Shown here piece by piece: positions 51,447 to 63,599 of a DNA stretch of 64,000 nucleotides (the stretch's first letter is position 1; the number at the start of each line of letters is the position of its first letter). Origin of the DNA: Cryptomeria japonica (Eukaryota > Streptophyta > Pinopsida > Cupressales > Cupressaceae); NCBI RefSeq assembly GCF_030272615.1, contig NC_081408.1, forward strand, positions 405,861,389-405,925,388, read 5' to 3'. The notes beneath the pieces were generated by a model that was given only the letters and a program-made list of their open reading frames with translations, had not been told where the DNA came from and searched no databases. Position numbers and translations under genes: made by a program.

Positions 51447-51930
51447 TCACCCTTCTGCATTGATTTTGTGCCCCAAGTAAAGTATCTCCTCTAATCCAAA
51501 CTTGCATTTTAATATTTGGGCATATAGGGATTCTGCCTCTAGAATATTTAGGACTTCTTCAATGTGCTGAAGGTGTTCCTCCCATGTTCTGATATAAATA
51601 AGTATTTCATCAAAGAATAGAAGCAAGAATTCCCCTAGTTGTTGCCGAAAAATATGATTCATGCATGATTGGAAAGTAGTTGGGGTGTTGGTGAGATCGA
51701 AACGTAAGACTAGAAATTCAAAATGTCCATAGTGACATCTAAAGGCTGTTTTGGGTACATCCTCCCTCATTCGAATCTGATGGTACCCTGATCTTGAATC
51801 AATTTTGGAAAAGTATCAGGTTCCATGGAGTTCATCCATCAACTCATCTATTCTAGGGATAGGGTATCTATTCTTAATGGTTTTCTTATTTAGGGCCCTA
51901 TAGTCTATACACATCCTCATAGTGCCATCC
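51447..51930 (-). pseudogene. Gypsy reverse transcriptase domain
   Basis: [20 protein letters not shown] and [14 protein letters not shown] open the domain. A stop interrupts HGT-YFSKIDSRSGYHQIR, whose Asp is the first catalytic one. The polymerase box reads FFDEILIY; the family has two Asp here, so the second is Glu. CKFGLEEILYLGHKINAEG closes it. The domain copies RNA to DNA in the element particle. It is dead here. Confidence 0.88.
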
Positions 51931-52260
51931 TTTTTTTTACTAAGACCACTGAGGATGCAAACAGACTGCTACTTGGCTAGATGTGACCCATTTCTAATAG
52001 CTCTTTGATAGTCTTTTCAATCTCCTCGAATTTTTGAGGATGACTATAAGAAGTAGTTATTACGGGTTTTGCCTTTTCTTCAAGTTCTATGGAATGCTCA
52101 AATCCCCTTTTTGGAGGGAGACCCGGGGGAATGTCTTCAAAAACCTTCTTGTGTTTTTTAATATGGGGTAGATATCTATGTGGATTGTTTGTTCATAAGG
52201 GGTTGATTTATCTTGGACCATGCATTGGGGAATCCATTCCCCTTGGTTATGCCTAAGGAT

Positions 52261-52640
52261 TCATTCCATTCCTTTACAAGTTACCACCTTTGGGGAACCA
52301 TTTGGCAGTCCCCTTAATGTTATGTATTGCCCATTATGTTTGAAGCGTATCTCCAAATTTGGGTTGTCCATGGTGAAGCGTCCTAAAGAATTTATCCAAG
52401 GCATTCCCAAAATTACATCATTTTGCAAATTTACAACATAAAAGTCTCCTTTAATTGTATGTTCACCCAAGGTGATCGCTAGCTGTGATATGACTTTGGC
52501 GCGCATTGATCAATGGATCCATTTGCGAATGCCACCCTGAATTCCTTGAAATCTTGGGTCTTTAATCTTCTTTTTAGTACTAGATTCTTGCTGATAAAAT
52601 TGTGGGAGGCCCCACTATCTACTAAAGCAATCACTTTCTG
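52261..52640 (-). pseudogene. Gypsy aspartic protease
   Basis: The active site VIALVDSGASHNFISKNL (DSG at 52611-52619) is in one frame. The later FYVVNLQNDVILGMPWINSL block is open at 52506-52261. The active-site triad is kept, but the frame is broken relative to gag and RT. Confidence 0.8.
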
Positions 52641-52768
52641 CCCTTTTAATGTTCCCTTGATTCTGAATGGTCTATACTCATTCTCTTGAGATATGACAGC
52701 TAGGATTCCATGTTCACTAGTGTTGAACCTTGCTCTCTTGTTAGGTGTTTCTTCATCATAAGTTTCTT

Positions 52769-53640
52769 CTATTCGGTGTGCCTGTCCTCTTTTGCATTGA
52801 TGGTCATGTTCCCATGGTCTTTACATCTGAAACATAAACCCTTCTTCATTAATTCCTCTCTTGCTTGGCATTGATGATCGGAGCTCCATTGTCCTCGGCA
52901 TACATAACATTTTCTACCCTTAGTATCCTTGTTTGTATCTCCCCATTTTTGTTGTGTCTTAGATGGGAGATTTTTGGATTTCTCCTTTGAAGAATTGGAT
53001 TCAACCTTCATCGCTTTTTGTATTGCTTCTTCCAAGGTTCGTGGTTCTAATGGATTCACAATACTTTTAATTGAGTCCTTAAGTCCTTCAATAAACAAAT
53101 AGGTAAGTCTTTTTTGAGATAAGTCCGAGACCATGATTGATAATCTTTGGAATTCATTGATAAAGTCATCTACGGTTCCATGCTGCTTAAGATGAGTAAC
53201 CTCCGTGAAGTACCATTCAGAATTCTTTTGATCAAACCTATTGATTAATTTTTGAGTGAATTCACCATAGGTGTTTATACTTTGGTGGCCTTGAGTGATG
53301 ATGCCATGATGCCACCAATCGTGGGCTATCCCAGATAGATGGAGGATGGCAAACTTTATAGTGTTCTCCTCGGTCATAGGGTTGAGAGATAAATAGGTGT
53401 CCAGTTTCTGGACCCATGATTGAGCGGTGAATTTCCCGGAGCCATCAAAACATTGTAGGGTCATTTTATTTACTTTTGATTTGAGATATTTGTCAGAGTG
53501 AACTTTTTTTCGACTTGGATTGGCCCGGGTTTTGACCTCATAATACTCCTTAAAGGGAATAAATCTTTATATTTCAAGATCTAATCCGGCATACATTTGT
53601 GCAAGTTCCTCTACACTGTCTGTGGCTGGCTCCTCTTCTT
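52769..53640 (-). pseudogene. Gypsy gag (capsid and zinc knuckle region)
   Basis: The open part begins at 53464, but the same frame extends upstream through KEYYEVKTRANPSRKKVHSD to about 53640, with one stop after GLDLEI. The capsid core has SWVQKLDTYLSLNPMTEENT and GIAHDWWHHG. The C-terminal part has Cys-rich pairs CYVCRGQWSSDHQC and CFRCKDHG, a degenerate zinc-knuckle region. It packages element RNA in particles. Confidence 0.82.
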
Positions 53641-53683
53641 CCAAAATGGGTTATTCTCTTGATAAGAATGGAGGCACCAAATC

Positions 53684-53788
53684 TTGATGCACCAACTCCA
53701 AACACAATGCAACTCAGCAAGGAGGAAGCTCAAGTTTTCTTCAATTTATCACATTGGGGCTGCATTGTGTTTGAATTTGGTGCATCAA
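53684..53788. repeat. Inverted repeat with 30-bp arms
   Basis: The arm at 53684-53713 (TTGATGCACCAACTCCAAAC then ACAATGCAAC) pairs with 53759-53788 at 27 of 30 positions, across a 45-bp loop. The right arm is also in the dispersed repeat found at 47309-47437. Confidence 0.85.
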
Positions 53789-53858
53789 GAGTTGGATAGG
53801 AAGATATTTGTTACGATACTATATTTGAATGCCTTTAGGAAGATATTGATATGAGGAT
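53715..53858 (+). repeat. Dispersed repeat, copy 2
   Basis: Matches 47309-47437 from CAGCAAGGAGGAAGCT, with a differing stretch after AAGCT, then nearly identical to TTGATATGAGGAT. It could be an LTR fragment or a small foldback element. Confidence 0.75.
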
Positions 53859-54844
53859 TTCTTAATTTGATATGTTGTTTGTGTATTACTAATTATAACC
53901 ATTGTTCTAACCATACATTGAATAACTAATCGATTGATTATTTAGTCTGCTGATTACATTCATCCCTTTGGCAGCGGTATGATATTGGTTTGGTTTGCTG
54001 GATTCTTACTCTTCCTCAACATGAACTATAGTGATTAGCTGTAGTAGAAACTGTATCACTGAAGAAATTTAGCGCTGAAATCCTCCAATATTTATTTGCT
54101 ATTTAACAATAACTCATGTGTCAATATAGAAGCTGTCTAAGTGCAGCTTCGATATTTGTCCACTTTTCTTCATAGTAAAGTTGATGTATTAATCTTCTGC
54201 ATGATATCATTTAGCTTATAATGTCACCACTATCATCAACCTCTTAATAAACCACTCCTTATTTATGAAGTTACTTCTATCAAATGAGTCACTGATCATC
54301 ATCTCTGGCATCTCCTTTAATCGCTGTAATTAGTTTGCTTGATACTAACCAATGAAGTCGGCTTTATTCTTAATCTGCCACCCTAGTTGTTCATAATATA
54401 TTGCTGCTCCATATATGTCTCCATTGACTTCAAATGCTACCTCTTTATCGCTTTCTTGACTTTGTGACTTTGTTCACGATTTAGTGGCCTTCGGCCTTTA
54501 ACATCAAACTTAAACAGCAAATTTCTTCCACAATGGCTTTGACATCAATGACAACTTTCACATGTCTACATATACCCTTGACATCAATGACAAGCCATCT
54601 TGATATTTAATGACAAACAATTTCCAACAACCCTTAAAGATAATACAAGGAGCTTTCTCAATATGAGCAACACTTGATGAGTTCTTGTTTGGGGAGATCA
54701 CGGTATGTTTGTGTTAGTATCTTTTCTATTGTTTCCCTAAATACCATTATTGCCCCCATTATTTTGATTTGTATTCATATTCTACATCATTTATCGAAAA
54801 TTTATTGAAAATTTGCCAAGGTGGAACTTCTCAAAACTACTAAT
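53859..54844. other. Unassigned DNA
   Basis: No coding motif recognised. The expected N-terminal half of the hAT transposase that begins to be readable at 54845 is not visible. Confidence 0.4.
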
Positions 54845-55640
54845 ACATGGTTTGCATCTTATTTTATTCTTCTTGACCATCTTTGTGAAGTCAAAGGAGC
54901 TTTGTGCTCCATAGCAGTTAGTGATGCATGAGCAACTTTGAGACAAATCTACATTAGATACTGTAGTTGAGGTGAGAGGTATGGTCCTTGATGACCGTTT
55001 TTGGGCTGATGTTAAATTCGTTGTAGACTATTAGTCCCATATGTGAGGTAATCAAATTTGCAAATTCATACAAGCCATGTTTTGGAGAAATTTATGAGGA
55101 AATAGATTTCATGTGTGAGAGTAAAAAAAATAACAGATGCAAAAAATCTTTCTTTACATCCATTGATTGAAGAAAAGTTACATGGAAGATGTAACGGACT
55201 TAAGACACCCCTTCATTGTGCTGCCTATGCCTTAAATACTAATTGGTATAATATAAAAGAGACCAATAAGAGGACCCCATATGAAGAGAGCGAGATAATG
55301 AAAGGATTTTGAGCTGCAATAAAAAAAATGTATGGCTGAGGTGAGGATGCTTCAATTATGAGGAGTCAATGGAAAAAGGTTTCATGTGGGCATGATAATT
55401 TTTCTTCTCTGAAAGCTTTATATGATATGCAAGAAAAGAAAGATCCTATAGAGTGGCGACCATGGAGGTGAAACCCCTGAATTGCAATCAATTGCAGTAA
55501 GACTACTCTCACAAGTAGCCAACTCTTTATCTTGTCAGAGAAATTGAAGTGCTTATGGTTTTATTCATTCACTAAAGAGGAACCAATTAGGCTCCAAGAA
55601 AGCAGAGAAACTGGTTTGAAGGTGAATTGTTATTTTCCAT
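54845..55640 (+). pseudogene. hAT transposase C-terminal half, decayed
   Basis: Read through frame changes, the plus strand gives TWFASYFILLDHLCEVKGAL, then VVEVRGMVLDDRFWADVKF, then KPCFGEIYEEI. The open frame at 55115-55312 contains TPLHCAAYALNTNWYN. Finally the dimerisation region ETPELQSIAVRLLSQVANS and YGFIHSLKRNQLGSKKAE appears. These are the successive landmarks of plant hAT transposases with a BED/DUF659 architecture ending in hATC. At least five stops or frameshifts break it. No terminal repeats were tied to it. Confidence 0.8.
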
Positions 55641-57035
55641 TTTTGGCTGTACCTTGCTAGAGTCATTGTGCATTGCTGGGTGAGTTTGGTGCACTTTTCT
55701 CTTACCTTCTATTGCTGATTAGTGCCACTGGGCTATTAGGAAGCTGATAGCAGTAGTTCTAGGTGGTTTTGATTATGTTTTCAATGCATTAAGGGGCTAT
55801 ACAACCATTGCACCTGCCGCAAACAGGGTGTTTCAAACCCGTACTAGTCTGATATGCATTTTCAGTTGGATATCTCATGCTTCCAGTGGGGTAAGTGTTG
55901 ACGTGTCTAGAATCGCATTACTGCAAACTCCATACGGCCAACACAGAATAGAATAACCAGCTGAGTATCCTATCCTCTCTTGAGATAAGGAAATCCCTAG
56001 TGTTGTTTTTTTTTTTACGTTTGATCAAAGGGGATAACCTCAAGGTTTCGTTTGTCAGGTCTTGACTACGGGATTTCTTAGTGGTTTGATGTGTTTATGC
56101 TGGAAACACAAGGGTGACTTACGCTGAGATAGGCGATTTATAGATAAGTTCCCTGAAATCTTTATGATCTTTCTTATCAAATGATTTTGGTTAAGTTGAT
56201 ACTGTTTTTAGTGGGACTGCAGATTCTCTTGATAAAAAAGGGGGAAAAAGGAGGGAAGGATAGGGAGAGAGAGATGCATGAAATGTAAATTTTAACTAAG
56301 ATAGCAGTTTCAGCAAACAGATGGACACCTCCAAATAACTAGACTAAGCATCACCAGCTACTTGAGCACAATGTTTACATAAATCTAGTGCAATCTTCAA
56401 AGGAAAATAAGATTTTCATGTCATCAACTGCAACATTAGAACTTTTACATTCATAGTGAGTATTCAATAACCGAACTTAAGCATATAAAAGGTTCAGATT
56501 AACCATGCAGAGAGAAAGGCAATCAGCCATTCCCCAATGATGTGAACTGCGAGGATTATGTCGGATGTTTGTTTGAAAATGCTACAGAAAAATGAAAGAC
56601 ATAACAAAATAATTTAAATGGTGAAGAAGGAGACCATGCACTCACAATGAAAAGAAAACAGCCTTAACTTTGCATTAATCCTGTGTAAATTTCGCCAGAG
56701 CTTCAACAACAATCCATGAACTTCTTACAAAATGAGGGAAACCAGTCCACTTTAAATAGGCTCCAAAATTGGATGAATGGCCTAGATCTAATCTAAACAA
56801 ATGGCCTAGATTCATCCATAAAGCATGGCTGCCCATACCTATAAATGGGAGACAAATATCAACAACCACCCCAAGATGAGTAATAACTACCCAAAAAGGA
56901 TAATTAAAACTTATCCAAAATTATCCAAAAAGGTGCATTTATAAAGTTTTACATTTTAGTTGACTTGAAAGTCAAATATGACCCTTTTGGCCAAAAGTGC
57001 ACTTTTCAAAATTTAAAAAGGAAAAAAGTGCATTT
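55641..57035. other. Unassigned DNA downstream of hAT and 823-codon frames
   Basis: No gene recognised. A G/A-rich stretch (GGAGGGAAGGATAGGGAGAG, about 56253-56273) and two copies of TTATCCAAAA at about 56911-56930 are the only features I note. Confidence 0.4.
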
Positions 57036-60000
57036 TTAGGAAAGCACTTTTTCTTTTCTAGCTTCAAATCCTTTTATCAAAAATTGACTTTCTTCATGCA
57101 AATATTCCCGCCAGAGATCTCGACCTGCTGCACGTTCCTCACAAACATACTCCTGGAACCTGATACATAATTTGAAAAGCAGACTGAATGGAGGCATAGG
57201 AGGATGGCGAATTTTATATTGCATGCCTTCAAGGTATTGGTCTAACTGCTTCAAACCATCTTGCCAACTGGAACGATTACGCTCAAAGCACAACATGTCC
57301 GAGTGGAATTGACCGGCAAAACCTAGGTCCTTAATGGAATAAGTGATCTTAATTGTTCCCAATCTTTCCTCCCAGTCTGGCGGTATTACTTCATCTGATT
57401 GGTCATTTACCCATCCCGACACCATTGATCGAAGGATTATCTTGCCAAGTTCCTGCATGGTTTTCAGAATTACCTCGCATGCATTGTGTTCTCTATCGAT
57501 GATTTCCTTCGCATCATTCTTCATGTTGACAGTCCAGTACCATTCCTTAAGAGTGTTGATGTTATGAGGATCTAGGATGGTGGGTAATGTAGGAATCTGT
57601 GCATGGGTCCAGAAAAGAGCGTTCATGAGGGGAAGAGTAGTGGCAGCCACTTCCTGGATGTGGAGGGATTCCCTCTTTACCTCTAATAACTTAACCAAAG
57701 TGGTTTCTCGGTGGCGAGCCATTTCCTTCACTTCCTCAAGGATTCGTTCTCCCCTTTTTCTGATGCCTTGTATCCATTCCTTGACGGCCCTTGCGGTGTC
57801 CCGTACTCTTTCAAATTTTGTTGTGGTCCTCTGTGCCAATGCTGTCGGGGGAATGTGGGATTCGGAGGCATTGTGTAATAGTCTTAGGAGTTGATCGATG
57901 TACCCTTCGGCCTGTTCAGCACGGGCCCGATACATATCCTTCTCAGCTGTTATCTCTTCAAGTTGCCTGAGTATGTTTTGCACCGAATCTTTGAATTCTT
58001 CTTTTTCTTGCTCCTTAGTGGCTCGTCCAATGGAGACAGTCGTGATGCTATAATCTGCCAGTGTGATCTGATCTGCTAGCTTATTTGTAGGCGGGGTGGC
58101 AATGTGAAAGGTGCGGTTCCTTCGCTCATCTTTAGTCATTCTGGAATATGCCTTGGGCTTTTTCTTCCCCTTAGCTTTAGCTTGGTCTATGCGTGAGAAG
58201 ATGTCCTCCAGATCAATAGGTGGTTTGGTGGCGGCCTTGCGCTGGGCTCTAGCAATTAACCATTCTTGAGGCACTGTTTGGGCTGATGATATGGTTAAGT
58301 TTGCATTCTGTTCTTTGAGGTTTTCAGCCAACTCATCACAGATTTGTAGCTGTTCTGTTACCGAAGGGGTGGGGGAGGTGCCAAGTTCCTTACTTGCAGC
58401 TGAACTTTCTCCCATTTCACTGAACAGTTGTTTGGCGCCTTCGTGTGATGGTTGCTCTTCAATCCTTTCGAGCTCGCGGGTCTCCTCTGCCCTTTGCTCT
58501 CCTTCAACGGTAGAGTCATCTTTGGTTATATTATGGAGCAGCAGTTCATGGCGGCTCTGTTGGGTGGGTTCATGCACTTCGATCCCTTGAATGGATGGAA
58601 TATCTCCTTCCTCTATTGGGTTACCCGGTTGGGTTGATTCAATGGCTCTTAGCTCAGCTTCTAGCATGTCGGCTACAGGAGGATCATCAATTCCAAACGC
58701 ATCAATGTCACTTTGAGAAGGCGGAGCAGGTATATAATCTAATTCCACTACATTGTCGGACGAACTGGGGTCCTTTGACGATGAAGTGACCTCTGGTCTC
58801 CTTATAGGAATCTTTTCCCTTCTCGTTCTCTTGGACGTCCGAGTCCCTCTGCAAGCCTTAGCCTTCTTTCTCTTCGCAGGTTTCTCAATTTCTTCTTTGG
58901 GTGCACTGGATGTTCCTTCATCTTCGGAAGACTGAGAATTGAGGCTGCCCATTAGGTGGTAAGTGAACTGGACTCCCTCATGAATTAGCCTCTCAATCTG
59001 CTGATGTAACCATTGGTCTGTGTATCTTGCTGGGGCTGCCATGACTGCCTCAAAATCAGTGATTGGGTCCTGTGACCAATCAACACCTGGCAAAAGATGC
59101 CTTACTACCTCAAATTCTCGGACTTGAAGGCAATTCCCTAAATCTGTGAGTTGATCTGGGACCCGACAATATTCGAAGAGCCGCATTTGCTGCACAATCA
59201 GCCCAGAATATTCACGTCTCCGAACTTCGTAGTCATCAGAGCAATTTTTCCAATAGTCTTCAACTGATTCCTTTGCTCTGTACCGCCTGCCATAGGCTCT
59301 CTTCGCCAGATTATCGTGATCGAAATATTTTCTCGAAAAATGGTCCTGTAGGCCATAAGAGGCCAGCTCTGCGAGGGATTCCTCTGCTAGGGTGGGGGTC
59401 TTCAGATGGACGTCCTGGTTGCCTATGATCATGCGGAACATGAATCTTGCCTGCTTGCTCTCTCTGAGTAAGATGTCGGCCGGACGTGACTGCCTTGCGA
59501 CCTCCATAAGAACTACTTTGTCGGTTGGGTACCGTGTGGAAGTCGGAGAGGGGCACCATCAAAGCCCGCTATTCGGATATAGGAGAACCTTGGGAACTGA
59601 ATGAACCAGGCCCTGTATCTCTATACTAGAATAGTAGCTTGCTCTGAGAGCCTTATGTGTAATCCTCCCTGCATTAGCCTGACCAGGCACATTGTGAAAG
59701 CATCATTGACGCGCTCATATTGGCCAACTGCATAGCTGGGCTGCTCTTTTCCCTCTGAGCTATATCTTGGTAATGCAGTTGTGGGTAACAATCATAGATC
59801 TTTACCTGACCAGGCCCATTCCCGATTTGACCTTTCATTATCAAACCTAGCAGCGGTTGGTTCTTGGCGAACATGTAGACCAAATAACAGGTCATAGTGA
59901 AGTATTTCTTCGTTTCAAGCTCAATCAGCTGAGTGTGGATGTTGTTGCTTATGATCTGGGCCCAGTCAAACTTAGACTTCCCAGGGAAGACTTGCTCTGT

Positions 60001-60661
60001 GGAATAAAACATCCACTCTTCAAAGTAGTTGGATTTAGGAAGTCCCATAACTCGGCTGAGTAATGTGACCATATCCCCATGCTCATTATGAAAATCACTT
60101 CTGGGGGTCTTTTTCACAATCCTGGCCCTCGGAAGCCTTCTCTCCTTGTACCACTCTTCGTTGATCAGTGCTTTGCATCGGGCTGGATTCATATCATATG
60201 CCCCCTATGCTTCATCTATAATCGTGGCCGTGGGATTGTTTGGGAAGGGAATGTCGAATGCATCGCCAATGGCCTCAGGAGTGAAGTTGGCGAGAGTCAT
60301 ATTCTCGAGGAGCACCAATCTGGAATTTGGCTGATAATGTCGGGCAGCCTCTAATACTAACTCATAGTTCTATACTGCTAGAGGAAATCCCGCCACTTGG
60401 GCGATGCCACTTTCCACCATTTGTCTAGGCTTGCCATATGCGTTAGGGAAGAAGACCCGATTCCTGAAGTCCTGGATGTCGATATGGCCTAGGTCGGTAT
60501 CACCAATAGTCCCAGACGCTCTGAACTTTTGACTCCCTCAATCCTCCTCTTTGATACTGATACTTCATCCTTTCAACTTTGTGTGGGATATCTGATTTGG
60601 GTGCTCGCAATGTCTCGGCTGCAACAAGCGTCTTTGATGATTCTACCACCGATTTAGGCAT
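57036..60661 (-). pseudogene. Uncharacterised transposon-type protein, broken upstream
   Basis: The largest open frame in the window, 823 codons (57036-59507), is the C-terminal part of a longer reading. A further 172-codon frame lies at 59674-60192. The same frame extends upstream to about 60540 with stops after FPLAV and IIDEA. A plausible ATG (MPKSVVESSK) is at 60661. Visible parts are an N-terminal region with NFTPEAIGDAFDIPF and FYSTEQVFPGKSKFDWAQII, a basic patch (KRKKAKACRGTRTSKRTRRE), a Ser/Glu-rich disordered middle, a coiled coil near QEKEEFKDSVQNILRQLEEI, and a Trp-rich C terminus. The N-terminal order resembles plant 'putative plant transposon protein' domains found in gypsy elements; that is a tentative inference. 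A host gene is the alternative, but the lesions argue against it. Confidence 0.55.
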
Positions 60662-61349
60662 TTATCCTGCACAGCCGGATGCGGATTACGAGGCGATACA
60701 AAAGAAGTAAGGTGGGTTAGATAGAAAATACTCCAGCGTGCAAGGATTAATTCAAAATTTAGATTGGAAATGGAGCAACATTTCTAGCTAAAAGCTTAAT
60801 TGATTTAAACCAAAGTATTCATGAAGCTTTTGATCACGAATTTATACTTTAACACTTTCTGGATTAATTCTCAATAGGGACAAAGCTCGAAAAATTCTCC
60901 TAAGTTTGAAAATGCAATTTCTGGTTAAACCTTAGGAGCAAATTCTAATTTTGATTGCTTTGCACAACGTTTTACAAGCGGAAAAAGATGCGAATTTCGA
61001 AAATTTAAGCATCTTAATCAGATTTCGCACAGACATCTATTTGATTTATAAGCATTTCAGATGATCAAGAGAGGCAAAGCGTACTTACCTAATGAGAGTG
61101 GATGGCGAGAAATTGCCCGATTTGCTGCGTAAAGACGAATGGATAGTTCTTGGGCAATTGGTAATCTGAACTTGAGTGACTGGAATGGTTTGTGCAATGT
61201 TTTACCTTGAATGTGAATCGCGCGAAATTGGCTCTGTCTCCCTTTCAAAATCGGACGTGATCCTCCCTTTACGCGAAATTCGGTAGTATGGAGGGGCTTC
61301 TTTTTTTGCAAATTTTAAACTTCATATCTCCATCTCCTAAATCGCGAAC
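60662..61349. other. Upstream flank of the 823-codon frame
   Basis: No coding or RNA gene recognised. I looked for an initiator-Met primer site on the minus strand here and did not find one. Confidence 0.4.
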
Positions 61350-62560
61350 TCTGCGTTTCTCCACATTTTCGGACCCTTTGGCAAATTTGCAAACTCTGCG
61401 TTTATCCTCCAACTCGCGACTTTGGGATATGGAGGCCCTTCCAAAACTAAAACTTCGTATTGATCCTAAGTGCGAACTTCGGAGGCTTTCATGTTTTTGG
61501 AGGATTCAGACGTTTTGGCGATTTTCACACAAACTTCGAAGGCTTTGAATGCCTTTGCTAGTTTTCTACGAACTCTCCCATTTTGTCCTTAGGGTCCGAA
61601 ATTCGGCCCATAAGGCGATTTTGGTAACTTTAAACATTTTTTGCATTCACCCTTAGGGTCCGAAATTTGGCATTATTGAACTTTTCGGAGCTTTCCACAC
61701 TTTTGCGAGTTTAAGGGTAAATTCGGACCTTTACGTTTTTGGGCAACTATCTTTTCCTAGCATTTCGGTCTTGAGGTCCGAACTTCGGCGTTTTGAACTT
61801 TTCGGAGCCTGGGGAGTTTTTTGCAAGCTGAAAGGTAATTTTCGAACCATTTAACACTTTTCGCAACTTAAAGAAAACTTCGGACCCTAAGCCCCTTTTT
61901 GCAAATCGAAGAAACTTCGGGCCATTTGGCATGTTTGGAATTTCGCGATTTTAGACTCTTTTGACGAATTGAAAGAATTTCGGACCCTAAGATGTTTTTT
62001 GCAACCTCTACGAATTTCGGACCTTAGGCCCAATTTTGCAAATTCGGAGTTTTAACACTTTTCGCGAATTTCGGGGTTATAACGCCTTTTTGCGATTTTA
62101 GGACAAATTCGGACCTTAAGGCTTCTTTACAACTTATCCAGAATTTCGGACCATTTAGCATGCTTTGCAAATTTATACAAAATTTTGAATTTCGGCCCCA
62201 GGGTCCGAAATTGGATGTCTTAAGTGAATTTCAGACCATTTGGGGTCTTTTGCAAACTGAAGGTAAATTTCGGACCTTTTGCCAGTTTTGGGATTTTTCA
62301 AATTTTTTAGAATTTAACCCCAGGGTTCGAAATTCGACCCCCTGGGCGATTTTGGCAATCTTTTAACCTTTTGAAGTTTTAGAATTTTAGCCTTTGGGTC
62401 CGAAATTCGGTGACTTAGGCAATTTTGGCAACTTTTTGAAATTTCGGATCCTTTGCCAGTTTTCACAGTTTTTAAGGCATTTTCGAACCTTAGGCCCAGT
62501 CTTGCAAATTTTGGAGTTTTCTCTCAATTTGGCCTGAAAGTCCAAAATTTTACTCCTAGA
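61350..62560. repeat. Degenerate TTCGGACC / GGTCCGAA motif field
   Basis: About 25 variants of TTCGGACC or its reverse complement occur at irregular 30-60-bp spacing, usually as AATTTCGGACC(C/T)TAAG or AGGGTCCGAAATTCGG. TTTTGCAAATTT-like words lie between them. Several places carry both orientations side by side (about 62190-62215 and 62397-62420). No coding frame is supported. Confidence 0.75.
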
Positions 62561-63599
62561 GCGATGTTGGCGATTTAGACTTTCTCCTCGAGAAGCGCAA
62601 GCTTGGGCAATTTTTGCAACCTTGGCATTTTGGCCAGGAAATTCGCTCCTTCACCAGTAGGGGAAAATCATCCTTTATTCAAATCCCATAAACATCGCAA
62701 GGACAAACCTTATGCAATCTATCTCATCGCTCTTGTGCGAAAAATGACACTTTGGGTCCTCGTGCGATCTTCAAACGCACTGATCTTTGCTTGGCGGGCT
62801 TCGCCAATTTCTATCACCTTACGCCTATTCAAGGCGATTTCACAATTTTGAACAAACTCTTGGCTTCGTGCCCAAGGGCTAGACTAGCCTGATAGATTCA
62901 TTGGCTCTTCTCATTGACATCATCACTTCACGGACCAGTCGCGGGCTCGCTTGGAAGGGCGCGAAACTCAACAAGGCGAGGGCGAAAGGCTCAAAAACAG
63001 GAGTCGGCGACAGGGAGCGTGTGCAACGCACAACAGTAAGGTGTACCTAGAACTTGCATTTTTTATCATTTTGTGGCAATACATCATTTCTGGTTTGATT
63101 CTGGATTGATTTGCAGCCTTTGTGGTAGCTTTGGTGAAGTTGGAGAGGTGCATTGGGGTTTGTTGACTTGCTGTTATAGAACTGTTTCATGCTCAGAACT
63201 GTATAGAAGACCTGATCACATCTATATCAATTCGTTTTTAAGGTGTTGGAGGTGTAGTCCAGGAGTACAATCTCAGTTTACACCATTGGGATTGTGGAAC
63301 AAGAGTAAGATGTGCTGGGAGATATATTCTTGATCCACTTTCTCTAGCAGCCTTTATTGAGTCATCATCAGACCTGCAAACCTCTTCATTGTCAGTGTTT
63401 CAAAGTATTTCATGTGAATGATCTATGTGTAAAGCTATTTCATGTACTAGCATCTCATTGTGCATGTTTATCAACCGAAACATTTGTAACAACAATCATA
63501 TGAACATTGAAAATTCATATCGGACTTCATGAAAGCAGTGCGTTCAGCATTTGCAAGTTTATATTTTGATTTGTTAGTTAGAAAATAAAAATAAAAATT
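62561..63599. other. Unassigned DNA
   Basis: Short frames only; no gene or RNA recognised. Confidence 0.4.

Larger units (their letters stand above)
48642..53640 (-). mobile_element. Truncated Ty3/gypsy element, minus strand
   Basis: The domain order from right to left is gag, protease, reverse transcriptase, RNase H, integrase, the Ty3/gypsy order. Every domain has stops, frame changes or lost catalytic residues. The integrase frame ends KLKPRFYRP, where complete relatives continue into a C-terminal tail, so the 3' end is cut off at about 48.64 kb. No LTR pair could be assigned. RNase H is interrupted by the hAT element at 49864-50933. Confidence 0.85.
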
